From the IMG/VR virus record IMGVR_UViG_3300035193_000030, positions 1 through 64,000 of that record: 64,000 nt of DNA. One strand, given 5' to 3'. Shown one piece after another: positions 38,291-47,847 of this stretch. The stretch's first letter is position 1; every line of letters begins with the position of its first letter. This DNA is from a virus. The notes under the pieces were generated by a model. The model did not search any database. It was not told the origin of the DNA and saw only the letters and a program-made list of their open reading frames with translations. The translations under genes were made by a program, and so were the position numbers.

Positions 38291-41200
38291 ATGGCATATG
38301 AACAGAAATATTATTTCGGATTTGATGATAGAGGGGGGAATACACATCAATTATATATCTACCAAGATGGGTATAGTGGTTCTGTGATAGATATAGATTA
38401 CGGTGCGGAAGAACCTATAGAAATAAATTCATTAGGTGGGGATAAAGATAATTGGGAAGAAACTGCAATTTTACCTCAAGAATTAATATTTAGATTTTAT
38501 GTTTCACAAGATGATTTGCCAGATTTTGAAGATATTTTTGATGCACAATTTCGTGAATACAAAGTTATTTATTACCTTTCTGGGAATGATGTACCTATTT
38601 ATGAAGGATTTTTAAAACCTGAAAATCTCACCAAAATATACGATACAAACCCTCCATTTGTTGAAATACAAATGCCATTTACGGACGGGTTATCTGATTT
38701 AAAGGGAATTGATTTTACAGATGATGATGATAGAATAATTGTAGGACAAACAACATTGTTACAAATATTAAAATATGCGTTGACAAAAACGGGGATAATA
38801 GGAGGGGCATTTTATGTTTCAATTCCATTTTATCCGGTTGGTGGTACATTATACCGTGTATTGGAACAAGTAACAATTGATGCAAGAAGATTTATACAGG
38901 ATAATGGGGTTCCTATGAAATGTTGGGATGTTATAGAGGCTGTATTACTTCCGTTAAGTGCTAAATTATATCATAAAGATGATGCTTATTATATAATAAG
39001 ATATACTCGTTTTGATTCGCAATCAATATATGCTTATTTATGGACAACATTAGCACTGTACAGTACTACAGGTATTGATTTTACAAAGGAACCTGCCTTG
39101 TTTGAAGCAGGAATTGAACATCAAAGGGTACAACCTTTGAAAGAGGTACAAACGATATTCAGAAATAAGGATTTTGGAGGGGACGTAACAGGCATTACTA
39201 TAATGAATACTGTTAATTGGGATGACACATGGGATGAATTTAATCAGAATGGGACTGCTTTTGAGTTAATAGATTACGATGCATGGAGTACTAACACAGA
39301 TTATATCCAATTAACAAGCGATTTCTCAGTTACAAAAACAACCGATAGTGATTATTTAAAAATAAATTTTGAACATAGGGGTAGATTAGTTAGGGATAGC
39401 GCAACCCCTACTCCTAATTATAATATTCCATTTCAGGTATTTGTTTATATAAGAAAAGATGCAGGGGCATGGCAATATGTAAGTATGGGGGTTGGGGATA
39501 ATCGTAGTATGTACTATCAGTCTCCTATAATTGATCTACTAAAGATAACAGAAGATGCAGATTATAATGTAAGAATACAATTTAGGCCATATGGGACTGC
39601 ATGGACATATGCTATATTCGATGTAAAGAATATAACTATTAACAAGATAATAAATACTACAAATCCTGATGAATCTCAGGTTGCTGTTCTCGATAAAGGA
39701 TATAGACAATTTAATTTGAATGGGGATGGATATATGGTTCTGGAGAGTGAAATTTTAATTGGTGACGGGAATTCAATAACTGAAATAGGGGCATTATTAA
39801 TTTCTGGTGGGGTGACTTCTAATTGGTATATTATTGCTCCTGCTGGGCCTACCGGAAAAAATGGTAAATTTTTGGATTTATATATGCAGTCTATTCTTGA
39901 TAATAGAATATCATTCAAAAATTATTTAAGATTAGGTATAATTGATAAAACGTTTGACCATTCAATTATAGATGTAATAAAGATTGGGACTAGATATTAT
40001 AATATCCTTTCATTTAAACGACTAACTAAACAATGTATTGTTAGATTAGAATTGATTGAAAGAGACCCTGAATTTAATAGGGAGTACCCCCCAGCAATTG
40101 AGTTTGTACTTGATACAATGAATGGGAAGTCTATAAATAATTATATAGTAAACCCCAATCCAATTTCTGATAAATATCTATATAATACAGGAGATACAGG
40201 AAATGGCAATTATAATTTTAGTAGCGGATTGCTTTACATAGATGATACAAATTCTCGTGTAGGAATAGGAACAGCTTCGCCTGGTGCATATAAATTAGAT
40301 GTTAATGGTACGGTTAGAATGAATAATACGGTAACATTAACAGGAATAGGGGTAGGTACAGATAACACAGTATTAGTATTAAATTCCAGTAGCCAAATTG
40401 TTACAGATGAGATTGATAGCAGAGTTTGGGGGTCTAGTTTAGTAGATTATACAGGGAGTACAGCTAATAGACTTGCTAAATTTTCAGATACAAATACAAT
40501 AACAAATTCTGTTATTTATGAGAATAGTGGGAATATTGGGGTGGGGGATTCTCCTTCTGTATTGTTTCACATACAAGGATCAACTCCTATATTGTACTTA
40601 ACAGATACGGATACAGGGGCAGATTGTTCAATTTCTGCAAGCTCAACAACAGGATCATTAACCATACAAGCTGATGTAAATAATGAGGTAGGGGATTCCT
40701 CATTAAATTTTGGGGTAGATAATACAGTATATCTTTCTATAACTTCAACAGGGTATTTTTATTTTCCACAAGGAATTCTCACTAGCACAGATAATACAGT
40801 GTTAATATTAAATTCTAGTGGGTTCTTAGCTACAGATGAAATAGATAGCAGGGTGTGGGGTTCTAGTTTGGTAGATGCTTCTGGAAGTTCTACAAATTAT
40901 GTACCTAAATTCAGTGATGCAAATACAATAACCAATTCACCAATACAAGTAAGTGTTGTAGATTATGTTGGGATAGGTGGAGCTCCTTCAAACAAATTAG
41001 ATGTATTTGGAACATTTGGGTGCAACAATACGGTAACATTTAGTGGTACCCCAGCTAGTACAGATAACACGGTATTATTGCTAAATTCAATAAATCAAGT
41101 TATTCAGGATGAAATAGACCCTAGAGTTTGGGGGAGTACACTGGTGGATGCTTCTTCTGGAACAGGAAACTATATACCTAAATTCAGTGATGCAAATACA

Positions 41201-42184
41201 ATTGTAAATTCCACAATGCAAGATGATGGTAGTAGGGTATATGTAGGTTTAAAAATGGGAGTGGGTGATCCTACACCAGATAGTAGATTAAATGTATACC
41301 ATAATACTACGGCTGAATATGCTTGTACTATTGATCAAGACCATGCTACGGGATATGGTTTACGAATAAATGTAGATGGTACTACAGCAATTCCAGCATT
41401 AATTGTATATGATAGTAGTTCAAATTCATTATTACGACTTAATCAGGATGGTAAATTAGGAATAGGAACAGCATATCCAGATCCCTCTGCAAAACTTCAT
41501 GTAATTGATAATACAACTGCTGTATATGCCTGTACTATTGATCAAGACCATGCTACGGGATATGGTTTACTTATTAATATAGATGGAACTACGGCAATAC
41601 CTGCATTGAAAATACAAGATGCAACACCTACTACTTTGTTTATAGTAGAACAAGGGGGAAATGTGGGGATAGGTGTTTTACCTTCATATAAATTAGATGT
41701 GGAAGGGGGGATTCGATGTACAAGTGAGGTAATAGATGGAGGAAGTTTATTTATAGATCATAATGGGGATTCCCCTTTAATGGTACATTTAACATCTGAT
41801 TCCTCTTATTTTGATTCTAATATATATACTTATCTAGTATCATATAGTACTAGTACAGCAGCTCCTACAAATATATTTACTTTTGCTGTTACTAATTATA
41901 GAGTATATCAATGTAAAGCTCGTATAATTGCAGGGGATTCTAGTGCCGGAGGGACTTATGCTAGTTATGAAATTGTATATACTTTTACAAATAGTACAGG
42001 GGAAGGAATTATACAAAGAGGGGCAACTGCATTAGCAACACATGAATCTTCTGCTAGTTTTAATGCTATATTTACATCATCTGGTAGTAATATTTATCTA
42101 CAAGTGACAGGTAGTGGATCATATACAATGTATTGGAATGCATTGGTAGAGATTATTGAAGGAGTATATACAGCCTCAGTATAA
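38291..42184 (+). CDS. Tail tip/fibre protein with C-terminal adhesin repeats, 1297 aa
   Basis: The first 600 residues (FGFDDRGGNTHQLYIYQDGY at the start) look like a tail-tip/baseplate hub. From about residue 645 the protein changes to fibre repeats, VGIGTASPGAYKLDVNG, typical of Bacteroidetes adhesins. TDNTVL..LNS..DEID..RVWGS.LVD occurs three times (about 40357, 40783 and 41053). A block with ACTIDQDHATGYGL occurs twice (41322 and 41528, nearly identical DNA). The last 160 residues form a separate beta-rich tip. It probably carries host recognition. No chaperone or peptidase site such as SGNH or S74 is seen. Confidence 0.85.
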   Translation: MAYEQKYYFGFDDRGGNTHQLYIYQDGYSGSVIDIDYGAEEPIEINSLGGDKDNWEETAILPQELIFRFYVSQDDLPDFEDIFDAQFREYKVIYYLSGNDVPIYEGFLKPENLTKIYDTNPPFVEIQMPFTDGLSDLKGIDFTDDDDRIIVGQTTLLQILKYALTKTGIIGGAFYVSIPFYPVGGTLYRVLEQVTIDARRFIQDNGVPMKCWDVIEAVLLPLSAKLYHKDDAYYIIRYTRFDSQSIYAYLWTTLALYSTTGIDFTKEPALFEAGIEHQRVQPLKEVQTIFRNKDFGGDVTGITIMNTVNWDDTWDEFNQNGTAFELIDYDAWSTNTDYIQLTSDFSVTKTTDSDYLKINFEHRGRLVRDSATPTPNYNIPFQVFVYIRKDAGAWQYVSMGVGDNRSMYYQSPIIDLLKITEDADYNVRIQFRPYGTAWTYAIFDVKNITINKIINTTNPDESQVAVLDKGYRQFNLNGDGYMVLESEILIGDGNSITEIGALLISGGVTSNWYIIAPAGPTGKNGKFLDLYMQSILDNRISFKNYLRLGIIDKTFDHSIIDVIKIGTRYYNILSFKRLTKQCIVRLELIERDPEFNREYPPAIEFVLDTMNGKSINNYIVNPNPISDKYLYNTGDTGNGNYNFSSGLLYIDDTNSRVGIGTASPGAYKLDVNGTVRMNNTVTLTGIGVGTDNTVLVLNSSSQIVTDEIDSRVWGSSLVDYTGSTANRLAKFSDTNTITNSVIYENSGNIGVGDSPSVLFHIQGSTPILYLTDTDTGADCSISASSTTGSLTIQADVNNEVGDSSLNFGVDNTVYLSITSTGYFYFPQGILTSTDNTVLILNSSGFLATDEIDSRVWGSSLVDASGSSTNYVPKFSDANTITNSPIQVSVVDYVGIGGAPSNKLDVFGTFGCNNTVTFSGTPASTDNTVLLLNSINQVIQDEIDPRVWGSTLVDASSGTGNYIPKFSDANTIVNSTMQDDGSRVYVGLKMGVGDPTPDSRLNVYHNTTAEYACTIDQDHATGYGLRINVDGTTAIPALIVYDSSSNSLLRLNQDGKLGIGTAYPDPSAKLHVIDNTTAVYACTIDQDHATGYGLLINIDGTTAIPALKIQDATPTTLFIVEQGGNVGIGVLPSYKLDVEGGIRCTSEVIDGGSLFIDHNGDSPLMVHLTSDSSYFDSNIYTYLVSYSTSTAAPTNIFTFAVTNYRVYQCKARIIAGDSSAGGTYASYEIVYTFTNSTGEGIIQRGATALATHESSASFNAIFTSSGSNIYLQVTGSGSYTMYWNALVEIIEGVYTASV

Positions 42185-42214
42185 TTTATTATTAATCAAA
42201 TAAAATTCAAAATT

Positions 42215-42502
42215 ATGAAATTAAAATTAGACACAGTACTATTTCTAGCAGATGATAGTACACACATTAAGAATGAACAAGGAAAGCCATTAACATTAAA
42301 AGATGTTTGTATTTCCAGTATATTAATGCCTACGCAAGAAGATGACGAAAAGAAAAAATTCGAAAAATGGGAAGTATTTAAAAAACTTAGAAACGAAGAT
42401 GACTTATCTATAGAGGATGTAGCATTAATAAAAAAATGTATAGGCAAATTTCAACCACAATTAATTATGGGACAGTGTTTTGAATTGTTAGAGAATTCGT
42501 AA
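42215..42502 (+). CDS. Hypothetical acidic protein, 95 aa
   Basis: This is a short charged protein (LKLDTVLFLADDSTHIKNEQ, ending in IKKCIGKFQPQLIMGQCFEL). Its pattern, a small helical protein after the last tail gene, is common in phages. No family can be named. It is the last plus-strand gene. Its stop is only 8 bases from the stop of the convergent transglycosylase gene, leaving no room for a bidirectional terminator. Confidence 0.75.
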   Translation: MKLKLDTVLFLADDSTHIKNEQGKPLTLKDVCISSILMPTQEDDEKKKFEKWEVFKKLRNEDDLSIEDVALIKKCIGKFQPQLIMGQCFELLENS

Positions 42503-42510
42503 GAAAGGAC

Positions 42511-43446
42511 TTATATATTTTTGGGATTAATAGGGGGTGTTTCATTTAGGCCCTCTATTTTTTTTATCTGTGAATAATTAATCAATATTTCCTTCTTAAA
42601 TTGACTATATGCAAAAACAATATTCAATGATGTACATGCTCGTATTCTTCCAGTTACAGAATTAGGAACATTCCCTTTTGCTGTTTTTACACTATATTCT
42701 ATTCTTATTAATTCCCCTATTCTTCTATGTACTGTTTGTTTATTATATAAAACATCATTACCTTTTCCCATAGTTCTAAATTTTATAAAATTAAATACTT
42801 CATTTTTCAATATTTGTCCATCTTTATTAATGTCAATAAATGGGTTTACATTGGCTGTTTTTTTACCCCCTATTTTACAAAAGTCTTCTTTGTTTAGTGC
42901 GGCAGGATAGAATATTGCAAGGTATAACTGCTCTTTTGATTTATATGTATTTCTTGGTTCAGGGGTATATATATTATTATATTTTATTTTAGAATTTAAT
43001 TTCTTATTTTTAAAAAACCTTAGATAAGCATATACTTTATTTAATTGTTCGTATTTTGTCATTTTACTAAGTTCATATGTAGATGTTCCTAACCAACGTG
43101 CTGTAAGAGGAATAAATTGGATAAGCCCAATTGCATTAGAATATGGATTAGGTAAATGATGATCATGCCTACATTCTATGAAGAAAATATCATATAACCA
43201 TTGTTCGGGAATAAATAACTTATCTGCTATTTCCTTTACTTTTAATTGTGTTCTTTCGTCATACCCCCATTCTAAACGTTGCTGTATCAGTAATACTGAA
43301 TTTTTCCATTCTTTTATTTCTGTGTCTGTTTCTATAATTGATTGTAATTTTGTATCAATTATAGGTAAATCTTTCCTTAAATCTGATGTTGTCAATTTTC
43401 CTAATATAAGGAAAGATACAATAATACTAATCTTTAATGTTTTCAT
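42511..43446 (-). CDS. Secreted lytic transglycosylase-like protein
   Basis: An N-terminal hydrophobic signal (MKTLKISIIVSFLILGKLTT) is followed, from residue 75, by an SLT-like domain: WLYDIFFIECRHDHHLPNPY (the Glu of IECRH is the candidate catalytic acid), then SNAIGLIQFIPLTARWLGTS and QLNKVYAYLRFFKN. This is the E-S-x-(f/l)-N-p-x-a-x-GliQf pattern of peptidoglycan transglycosylases. The C-terminal 100 residues have no known domain. At the end of the minus operon and convergent to the tail genes, it may act in lysis or entry. The enzyme class is fairly sure. Confidence 0.75.
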   Translation of the reverse strand: MKTLKISIIVSFLILGKLTTSDLRKDLPIIDTKLQSIIETDTEIKEWKNSVLLIQQRLEWGYDERTQLKVKEIADKLFIPEQWLYDIFFIECRHDHHLPNPYSNAIGLIQFIPLTARWLGTSTYELSKMTKYEQLNKVYAYLRFFKNKKLNSKIKYNNIYTPEPRNTYKSKEQLYLAIFYPAALNKEDFCKIGGKKTANVNPFIDINKDGQILKNEVFNFIKFRTMGKGNDVLYNKQTVHRRIGELIRIEYSVKTAKGNVPNSVTGRIRACTSLNIVFAYSQFKKEILINYSQIKKIEGLNETPPINPKNI

Positions 43447-43450
43447 AGCA

Positions 43451-44083
43451 TTACGTTTTTAATTTATGCGATTGATCAGTTAATATCCTTGTTACTCCTT
43501 TTCTTATTTTTGTCTTAAATATCTTATCAGCATATTCAGTCAGTCTTTCTTCATGCGTAATAATGATAAATTGTATTTTTAATTTTTCACTAAGTTTCTT
43601 GATCATTTCTGATGCCTTTTCTTGCAGATCTTCACTTACAAATCTCATTGGTTCATCAAGTATAATAATATTTCTTGTACGAGGAATCTGCATATACCAT
43701 GATGCAATACGAAGTGCAAAAGAAGCTATATCTATAACCCCCCCTCCGCTACCTTCTAATGGGTCTAAAGTTTTCCCATCTTTTCTTACAAAAAATAAGT
43801 CACATTCTGTTTTGTTTCTTCTTTCTACAAATTCAACTTTCAATTCGTAAGGATTATCAAAAACGGCTTCCAATGCTAATGTGGTTATATTTCCTATTTG
43901 AAATTGTAATTGTTGTTGCGTTTTTAGTCCTACTTCTTTTATTATTTCTAATGCCTGTTCATGTTTATGGAAACTTATGCGTTTTTCACGTATTTCCTTA
44001 CGCAGAGTTTCAATATCCTTCTTAAGTTGTATTTGTTGTCCTTTCCGTTGTTCTAATATGTTTCTTAGTTGATATAATTTCAT
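43451..44083 (-). CDS. Rad50/SbcC C-terminal half (separate gene)
   Basis: After about 60 coiled-coil residues the protein has the C-terminal half of a Rad50 ATPase head: signature GSGGGVIDIASFALRIASWY (111-130), Walker B IIILDEPMRFVS (139-150) and the His switch in FIIITHEERL. It lacks Walker A, which is in the separate gene at 45634-46686. The two products must meet to form the ATPase of a Mre11-Rad50 complex with the nuclease at 44772-45632. The start at 44083 overlaps the ECF sigma stop by 4 nt. Confidence 0.88.
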   Translation of the reverse strand: MKLYQLRNILEQRKGQQIQLKKDIETLRKEIREKRISFHKHEQALEIIKEVGLKTQQQLQFQIGNITTLALEAVFDNPYELKVEFVERRNKTECDLFFVRKDGKTLDPLEGSGGGVIDIASFALRIASWYMQIPRTRNIIILDEPMRFVSEDLQEKASEMIKKLSEKLKIQFIIITHEERLTEYADKIFKTKIRKGVTRILTDQSHKLKT

Positions 44084-44538
44084 TTCAAATCTTTTAATAT
44101 TTTCCTTATCCTAAATAATCTCGCTTTAACAGTTCCTATTGGGCTTCGTGTCATTTCTGCAATTTCCTTATACTTGAACCCTTTCATAAAAAGTAATATT
44201 GTTTTTTTATGAAGGTAATCTAATCTTTTTAATTCTGTAATAAAATCTTTTTCTAAAAATGAATACAATGCTTTATTTAAAGCAGGTTTTTTTTCCGGTA
44301 ATGTTACACTTTGCCTAACTATCTTTTTTCGGTAATTATTAATATATAGGTTTTTTAATATTATGTATAACCATGATTTTAAATTTGAATTAGAATCTCC
44401 TTGGAACATATGTTTTTTTCTTAAAGCTCTTATTATAGTATCTTGTACTAAATCATTTGCTTTTTGTTTATCTTTAGTAAAAGACATAGCATAACCAAAT
44501 AGGTTATTGTAATATTTTAACACATCTTTTTCTATCAT
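44080..44538 (-). CDS. ECF-type sigma factor
   Basis: The 152-residue protein has sigma region 2 (LFGYAMSFTKDKQKANDLVQ with DLVQDTIIRALRKKHMF) and region 4 (KTILLFMKGFKYKEIAEMTR then SPIGTVKARLFRIRKILKDL), the two domains of extracytoplasmic-function sigma factors. It would redirect host RNA polymerase. Within a DNA-repair operon and opposite to the late genes, it is the best candidate for the late-transcription switch. No anti-sigma gene is visible next to it. Confidence 0.9.
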   Translation of the reverse strand: MIEKDVLKYYNNLFGYAMSFTKDKQKANDLVQDTIIRALRKKHMFQGDSNSNLKSWLYIILKNLYINNYRKKIVRQSVTLPEKKPALNKALYSFLEKDFITELKRLDYLHKKTILLFMKGFKYKEIAEMTRSPIGTVKARLFRIRKILKDLK

Positions 44539-44775
44539 TTATTCTAAATTATATTTTCCTTTTAACCCGTTAATTGCTTCTTGTATTTTGAAAATATATT
44601 TTTCTTTCCTCTTTGATAAATTTTGTAATTTGTTTATTGCCTGTTCTAATGAATCACAATCAAACTCTTTTTTTAATTGCTTCATCAATGCAGTTTGTTC
44701 CCCTGTCAACTCTGATACTTTTATTTTTGCTTGTTCAGTATCTTTTTTTAATTGTAATAATTGTTGTTCTGTCAT
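44539..44775 (-). CDS. Small coiled-coil protein in the Mre11/Rad50 cluster, 78 aa
   Basis: The sequence is a heptad-rich helix pair (QLLQLKKDTEQAKIKVSELT, then KEFDCDSLEQAINKLQNLSK). It stands between the Mre11-like and sigma genes and overlaps Mre11 by 4 nt. It may add part of the coiled coil that links the two Rad50 halves, an idea based on position and on heptad content. The FDCDSLEQA segment recalls the region near a Rad50 hook. Confidence 0.65.
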   Translation of the reverse strand: MTEQQLLQLKKDTEQAKIKVSELTGEQTALMKQLKKEFDCDSLEQAINKLQNLSKRKEKYIFKIQEAINGLKGKYNLE

Positions 44776-45632
44776 AATTCAATTGCTTTATAAATTATAT
44801 TCATTACTGAATTTCTTATATTATTTATGTTTTCAAACTCTTTCAAGTTTTCTTCAAAACTCAAAGTTGTAATATAATCATTATCAAGACTTGATACAAA
44901 ATTTTCAATTCTACTATCCTTTTTCTTTTCAATTTCCAAATGTTCTCTACTAATTACATTCTTTTCTATTGGGATATAAATCTGTTCAATCATATTATTA
45001 CTTGCATCCCAAAGAAAAACACAAGGTTTATGTTCCATTTGGAGGGCTTTCTGGCGTGTCAATGAACCGGGATTTACTAATATTCTTCCTTTATATTCTT
45101 CTATAAATGTCTCATGGTTATCGCCTGTGACAATTAAATCGAATTGAGAGTATTTTTTTAACAATCGTCTTGCGGTAAGACTTGTGCATCCTGGATAAGG
45201 CAATACATTCTTATAAGTCATTGTATGCCATAATAAAATATTATCATCTTCATTTTCAAATGGAATCATATTCCAACTTAAGAATTGAATTCCCAGAGGC
45301 GGTATTCTATTTAATACCCCTGCTTTTTCTAATGTATAAATTCCACTTTTATCCCTTAATTCAAAATTATGTTGAGGTAAATCGTGGTTTCCATATACTG
45401 TATAGAATTTATTCGGTAGAAAATTGATTGTCTTTGATAATAATGAAGGACTAGGCTTCCAATGGTCAAATAGATCCCCTGCATGTAAAACAGGGCAATC
45501 ATACCGTTTCTGTAATTTTTTGATATAATTTACTTTTGCCCATTGATTTGCTTCAAAGTCATCTATTCTACAAATAGGTGAATCTTCTCGTAAATGCCAA
45601 TCGGCTGTTAATATAACTGATATTGTTCCCAT
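44772..45632 (-). CDS. Mre11/SbcD-like nuclease
   Basis: Calcineurin-like phosphoesterase motifs appear in order: ILTADWHLRED (I), VLHAGDLFDHWKPS (II), VYGNHDLPQH (III), then LLWHTM, VTGDNHE and RILVNPGSLTRQ. The 286-residue length is close to phage SbcD/gp47 proteins. With the Rad50 halves it would process DNA ends and branched replication intermediates. Position 5' of the coiled-coil and sigma genes, all on one strand, supports a common operon. Confidence 0.93.
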   Translation of the reverse strand: MGTISVILTADWHLREDSPICRIDDFEANQWAKVNYIKKLQKRYDCPVLHAGDLFDHWKPSPSLLSKTINFLPNKFYTVYGNHDLPQHNFELRDKSGIYTLEKAGVLNRIPPLGIQFLSWNMIPFENEDDNILLWHTMTYKNVLPYPGCTSLTARRLLKKYSQFDLIVTGDNHETFIEEYKGRILVNPGSLTRQKALQMEHKPCVFLWDASNNMIEQIYIPIEKNVISREHLEIEKKKDSRIENFVSSLDNDYITTLSFEENLKEFENINNIRNSVMNIIYKAIEL

Positions 45633-45633
45633 A

Positions 45634-46686
45634 TCATTTTTTTAAGTTTGTATTACAAAGGGGGCATATATCGGGCATTTCTGCATCAAATTTTTCTTTT
45701 AATTTATTATACCTCACAATATGAAATTCAAGTTCTGATATATTTTGTTCAATTAAACCTATTTTTTCTTTCAACGTATTAATTTCCTTTTCTATTTGTT
45801 TTTTTTCTTCAATTAATTGTAATATCTTATTTACTTCCTTTTCTGCATTTAATAGGTGTTCATAATTTTCAATTTCTTTCTTATTTTGTTCTATTGGTGT
45901 AATATAAAGTCCTATAGTATCTATAATTGAATCTAATTCATTTCTTTTTCCAATCAATAATAATATATAATCTATTTCATCAGACATCTTTGTTTTTTCT
46001 TGGTATTGTAAAAGCTTTTCATTAATTTTCTCAATTTGATTTGTAATTCCCATTAATTTAACTAATGCAATTTCAATCTTGTTTTTTTCATTTTCCATCC
46101 CTTCTAAAACGTCCACATCAACTTCAAATTTTTCAAGATAATCATATTCTTTTAATTGCTCTTGTTTTATTTCCAATTGTTCTTTTTTGTATCTCAATTC
46201 TCTATTAATGTCATTTCCCCAACTTTTCACATTTTTTATAGCTTTCCCTATATTATCAATCCTTGCTATTTTATTAAAATGAGAGGCGACCTCTCCCGGT
46301 GTATTGGAAATTAGAAAAGGTTTATCAAATTGTTGTTGTAAATTTATTTCATTCATATTCAGAAAATCATTAATCTCTTTCGGAACTTCTGTTTTTGTTG
46401 CTTCAAACAACATTTTCGTACCAATGTCCAATTCATACCCATTAAATTCCTTTCCTCTTTTTCTTGATACTTTCCCATTATTAAAATTAATAGTTACATT
46501 GGAATCACCTCCCCAATCCGATCTAAAAGATACATGCAACCGATTATATAATAAAGAACGCAAAGATCGAATGATAGCGGATTTACCGCTATCAGACGTA
46601 CCTTGTATAATATTTACCCCTTCAGTTAATTCTAACTTAGAGTATTTATGGCTTTGGAAATTTTTTATTTCAATGCTTTCTATCAT
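45634..46686 (-). CDS. Rad50/SbcC N-terminal half with zinc hook
   Basis: The protein begins MIESIEIKNFQSHKYSKLEL and has Walker A GTSDSGKS (29-36). After the Q-loop region a long coiled coil follows, and the protein ends at DICPLCNTNLKK with CPLC (341-344) as half of a zinc hook. It thus stops exactly where the coiled coil of a normal Rad50 would turn back. The return half is the separate gene at 43451-44083. It lies 1 nt from the Mre11 gene. Confidence 0.9.
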   Translation of the reverse strand: MIESIEIKNFQSHKYSKLELTEGVNIIQGTSDSGKSAIIRSLRSLLYNRLHVSFRSDWGGDSNVTINFNNGKVSRKRGKEFNGYELDIGTKMLFEATKTEVPKEINDFLNMNEINLQQQFDKPFLISNTPGEVASHFNKIARIDNIGKAIKNVKSWGNDINRELRYKKEQLEIKQEQLKEYDYLEKFEVDVDVLEGMENEKNKIEIALVKLMGITNQIEKINEKLLQYQEKTKMSDEIDYILLLIGKRNELDSIIDTIGLYITPIEQNKKEIENYEHLLNAEKEVNKILQLIEEKKQIEKEINTLKEKIGLIEQNISELEFHIVRYNKLKEKFDAEMPDICPLCNTNLKK

Positions 46687-46689
46687 CTT

Positions 46690-47151
46690 TTATCTTAACA
46701 ATTTATATCTTCTATTATATATTCTTTGCTTTGTCGTGAAATCATAACCAATTCCAAACATAAAATCCCAATTCAATAAATCCGTTGAAAAAATAAACCA
46801 TGTTCTTTTAACAATTCTCAATGATGCAATAATATCCATATCTAATTTATACAATTTTAAATTTTCAATTTGATCTTCATTCCCCCAACGGTGATTATAC
46901 GCCATACCTAATGAAACATACCCCCTTTGCTTTTCTTGAACTATTCTTCTTCCTATCCCAATTTTAAACTTATAAAATGAATCATCTTGGACATATCTTT
47001 TTCCCATTGATGAATAAGCACACCATCCGGTGTAAGGACTTGAATACAATCCACATATCTGCTTAAAGTAGATATCACTTCCCAAATAAGCTTGACTTTT
47101 TCCAATTGCACATAGTAGTGCAAAAATTAATACTACTATTAATTTTTTCAT
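46690..47151 (-). CDS. Secreted beta-barrel-like protein, 153 aa
   Basis: A signal peptide (MKKLIVVLIFALLCAIGKSQ, cleavage near SQA) precedes short alternating strands with aromatic ends (YVSLGMAYNHRWGN, IIASLRIVKRTWFIFSTDLL, FGIGYDFTTKQR). This is the pattern of a small outer-membrane barrel. In a phage such a protein could alter the host surface, for example superinfection exclusion. Its location inside a repair operon is unexpected. The first codons overlap the RuvC-like stop by 4 nt. Confidence 0.65.
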   Translation of the reverse strand: MKKLIVVLIFALLCAIGKSQAYLGSDIYFKQICGLYSSPYTGWCAYSSMGKRYVQDDSFYKFKIGIGRRIVQEKQRGYVSLGMAYNHRWGNEDQIENLKLYKLDMDIIASLRIVKRTWFIFSTDLLNWDFMFGIGYDFTTKQRIYNRRYKLLR

Positions 47152-47678
47152 TTTTTTAAAAATTTTAATGTTGGTGATTGTTTACTGGCAATAAAATGAA
47201 TAGCTAAAGCATCGGCAATAGCCTCATTGTGATACTTGAATTTACTCCATTGTATCTTATATAATGTGTCTATTCTTTCAATCATTTCTTGTTTTGTGGC
47301 TGAACGTTTTCCTAAAACAAGTTTTTTAGAATCACCTTCACTATACCATTCTATCCCTATACCTAATGTATCTGAGATTGTTTGTATTATTCCCGTTACA
47401 ACTCCAATCATCACAGCAGCATCAGCATTTTGACTTCCATGGGGGAGTTCTGCTAGTATATACCTAACATCATATCTTTTTATTACTTCTAATAATTCTT
47501 TATTAATTTCACTTATTCTTCTAACTGTACTATCCCCTTTTCTAATCCTATTTTTTTTAAGATCAGGTTTTGTCTGAATACAATTATGAATAATAATTCT
47601 TCCTCTATTCGAAAGAACTACATATCCCCATTCCGTCATACTTGGATCGTTTGTTAATATATTAAATGTATCTATCAT
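47148..47678 (-). CDS. RuvC-like Holliday junction resolvase
   Basis: RNase H-fold pattern: an N-terminal strand with Asp11 (LTNDPSMTEWGYVVLSNRGR), the second acidic site Glu77 in ILAELPHGSQNADAAVMIG, and a C-terminal helix with HNEAIADALAIHFI holding the last acidic residues. The order and spacing match RuvC. At 176 residues it is of normal length. It would resolve recombination junctions before packaging and works with RecA, Mre11/Rad50 and the SNF2 helicase. Confidence 0.85.
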   Translation of the reverse strand: MIDTFNILTNDPSMTEWGYVVLSNRGRIIIHNCIQTKPDLKKNRIRKGDSTVRRISEINKELLEVIKRYDVRYILAELPHGSQNADAAVMIGVVTGIIQTISDTLGIGIEWYSEGDSKKLVLGKRSATKQEMIERIDTLYKIQWSKFKYHNEAIADALAIHFIASKQSPTLKFLKK

Positions 47679-47847
47679 TCTTAATTTCTATATTTCTTAC
47701 CTCGTCCAAATTAATCATATGTATTATTTCATTTTTATTATTGTAAAGTTGAAGTATCCGTATTTTATTTATTATCACCCAATTATCAAAAATATAATCA
47801 TCATATCTAAATGAAGGTTCCTTTTTATAATAAACTCTGAACACCAT
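47662..47847 (-). CDS. Small hypothetical protein, 61 aa
   Basis: This short protein (MVFRVYYKKEPSFRYDDYIF and then WVIINKIRILQLYNNKNEII) has predicted strands and no recognised family. It overlaps the RuvC-like gene start by 17 nt and follows recA on the same strand after 21 bases. Codon use is like its neighbours. Confidence 0.6.
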   Translation of the reverse strand: MVFRVYYKKEPSFRYDDYIFDNWVIINKIRILQLYNNKNEIIHMINLDEVRNIEIKNDRYI

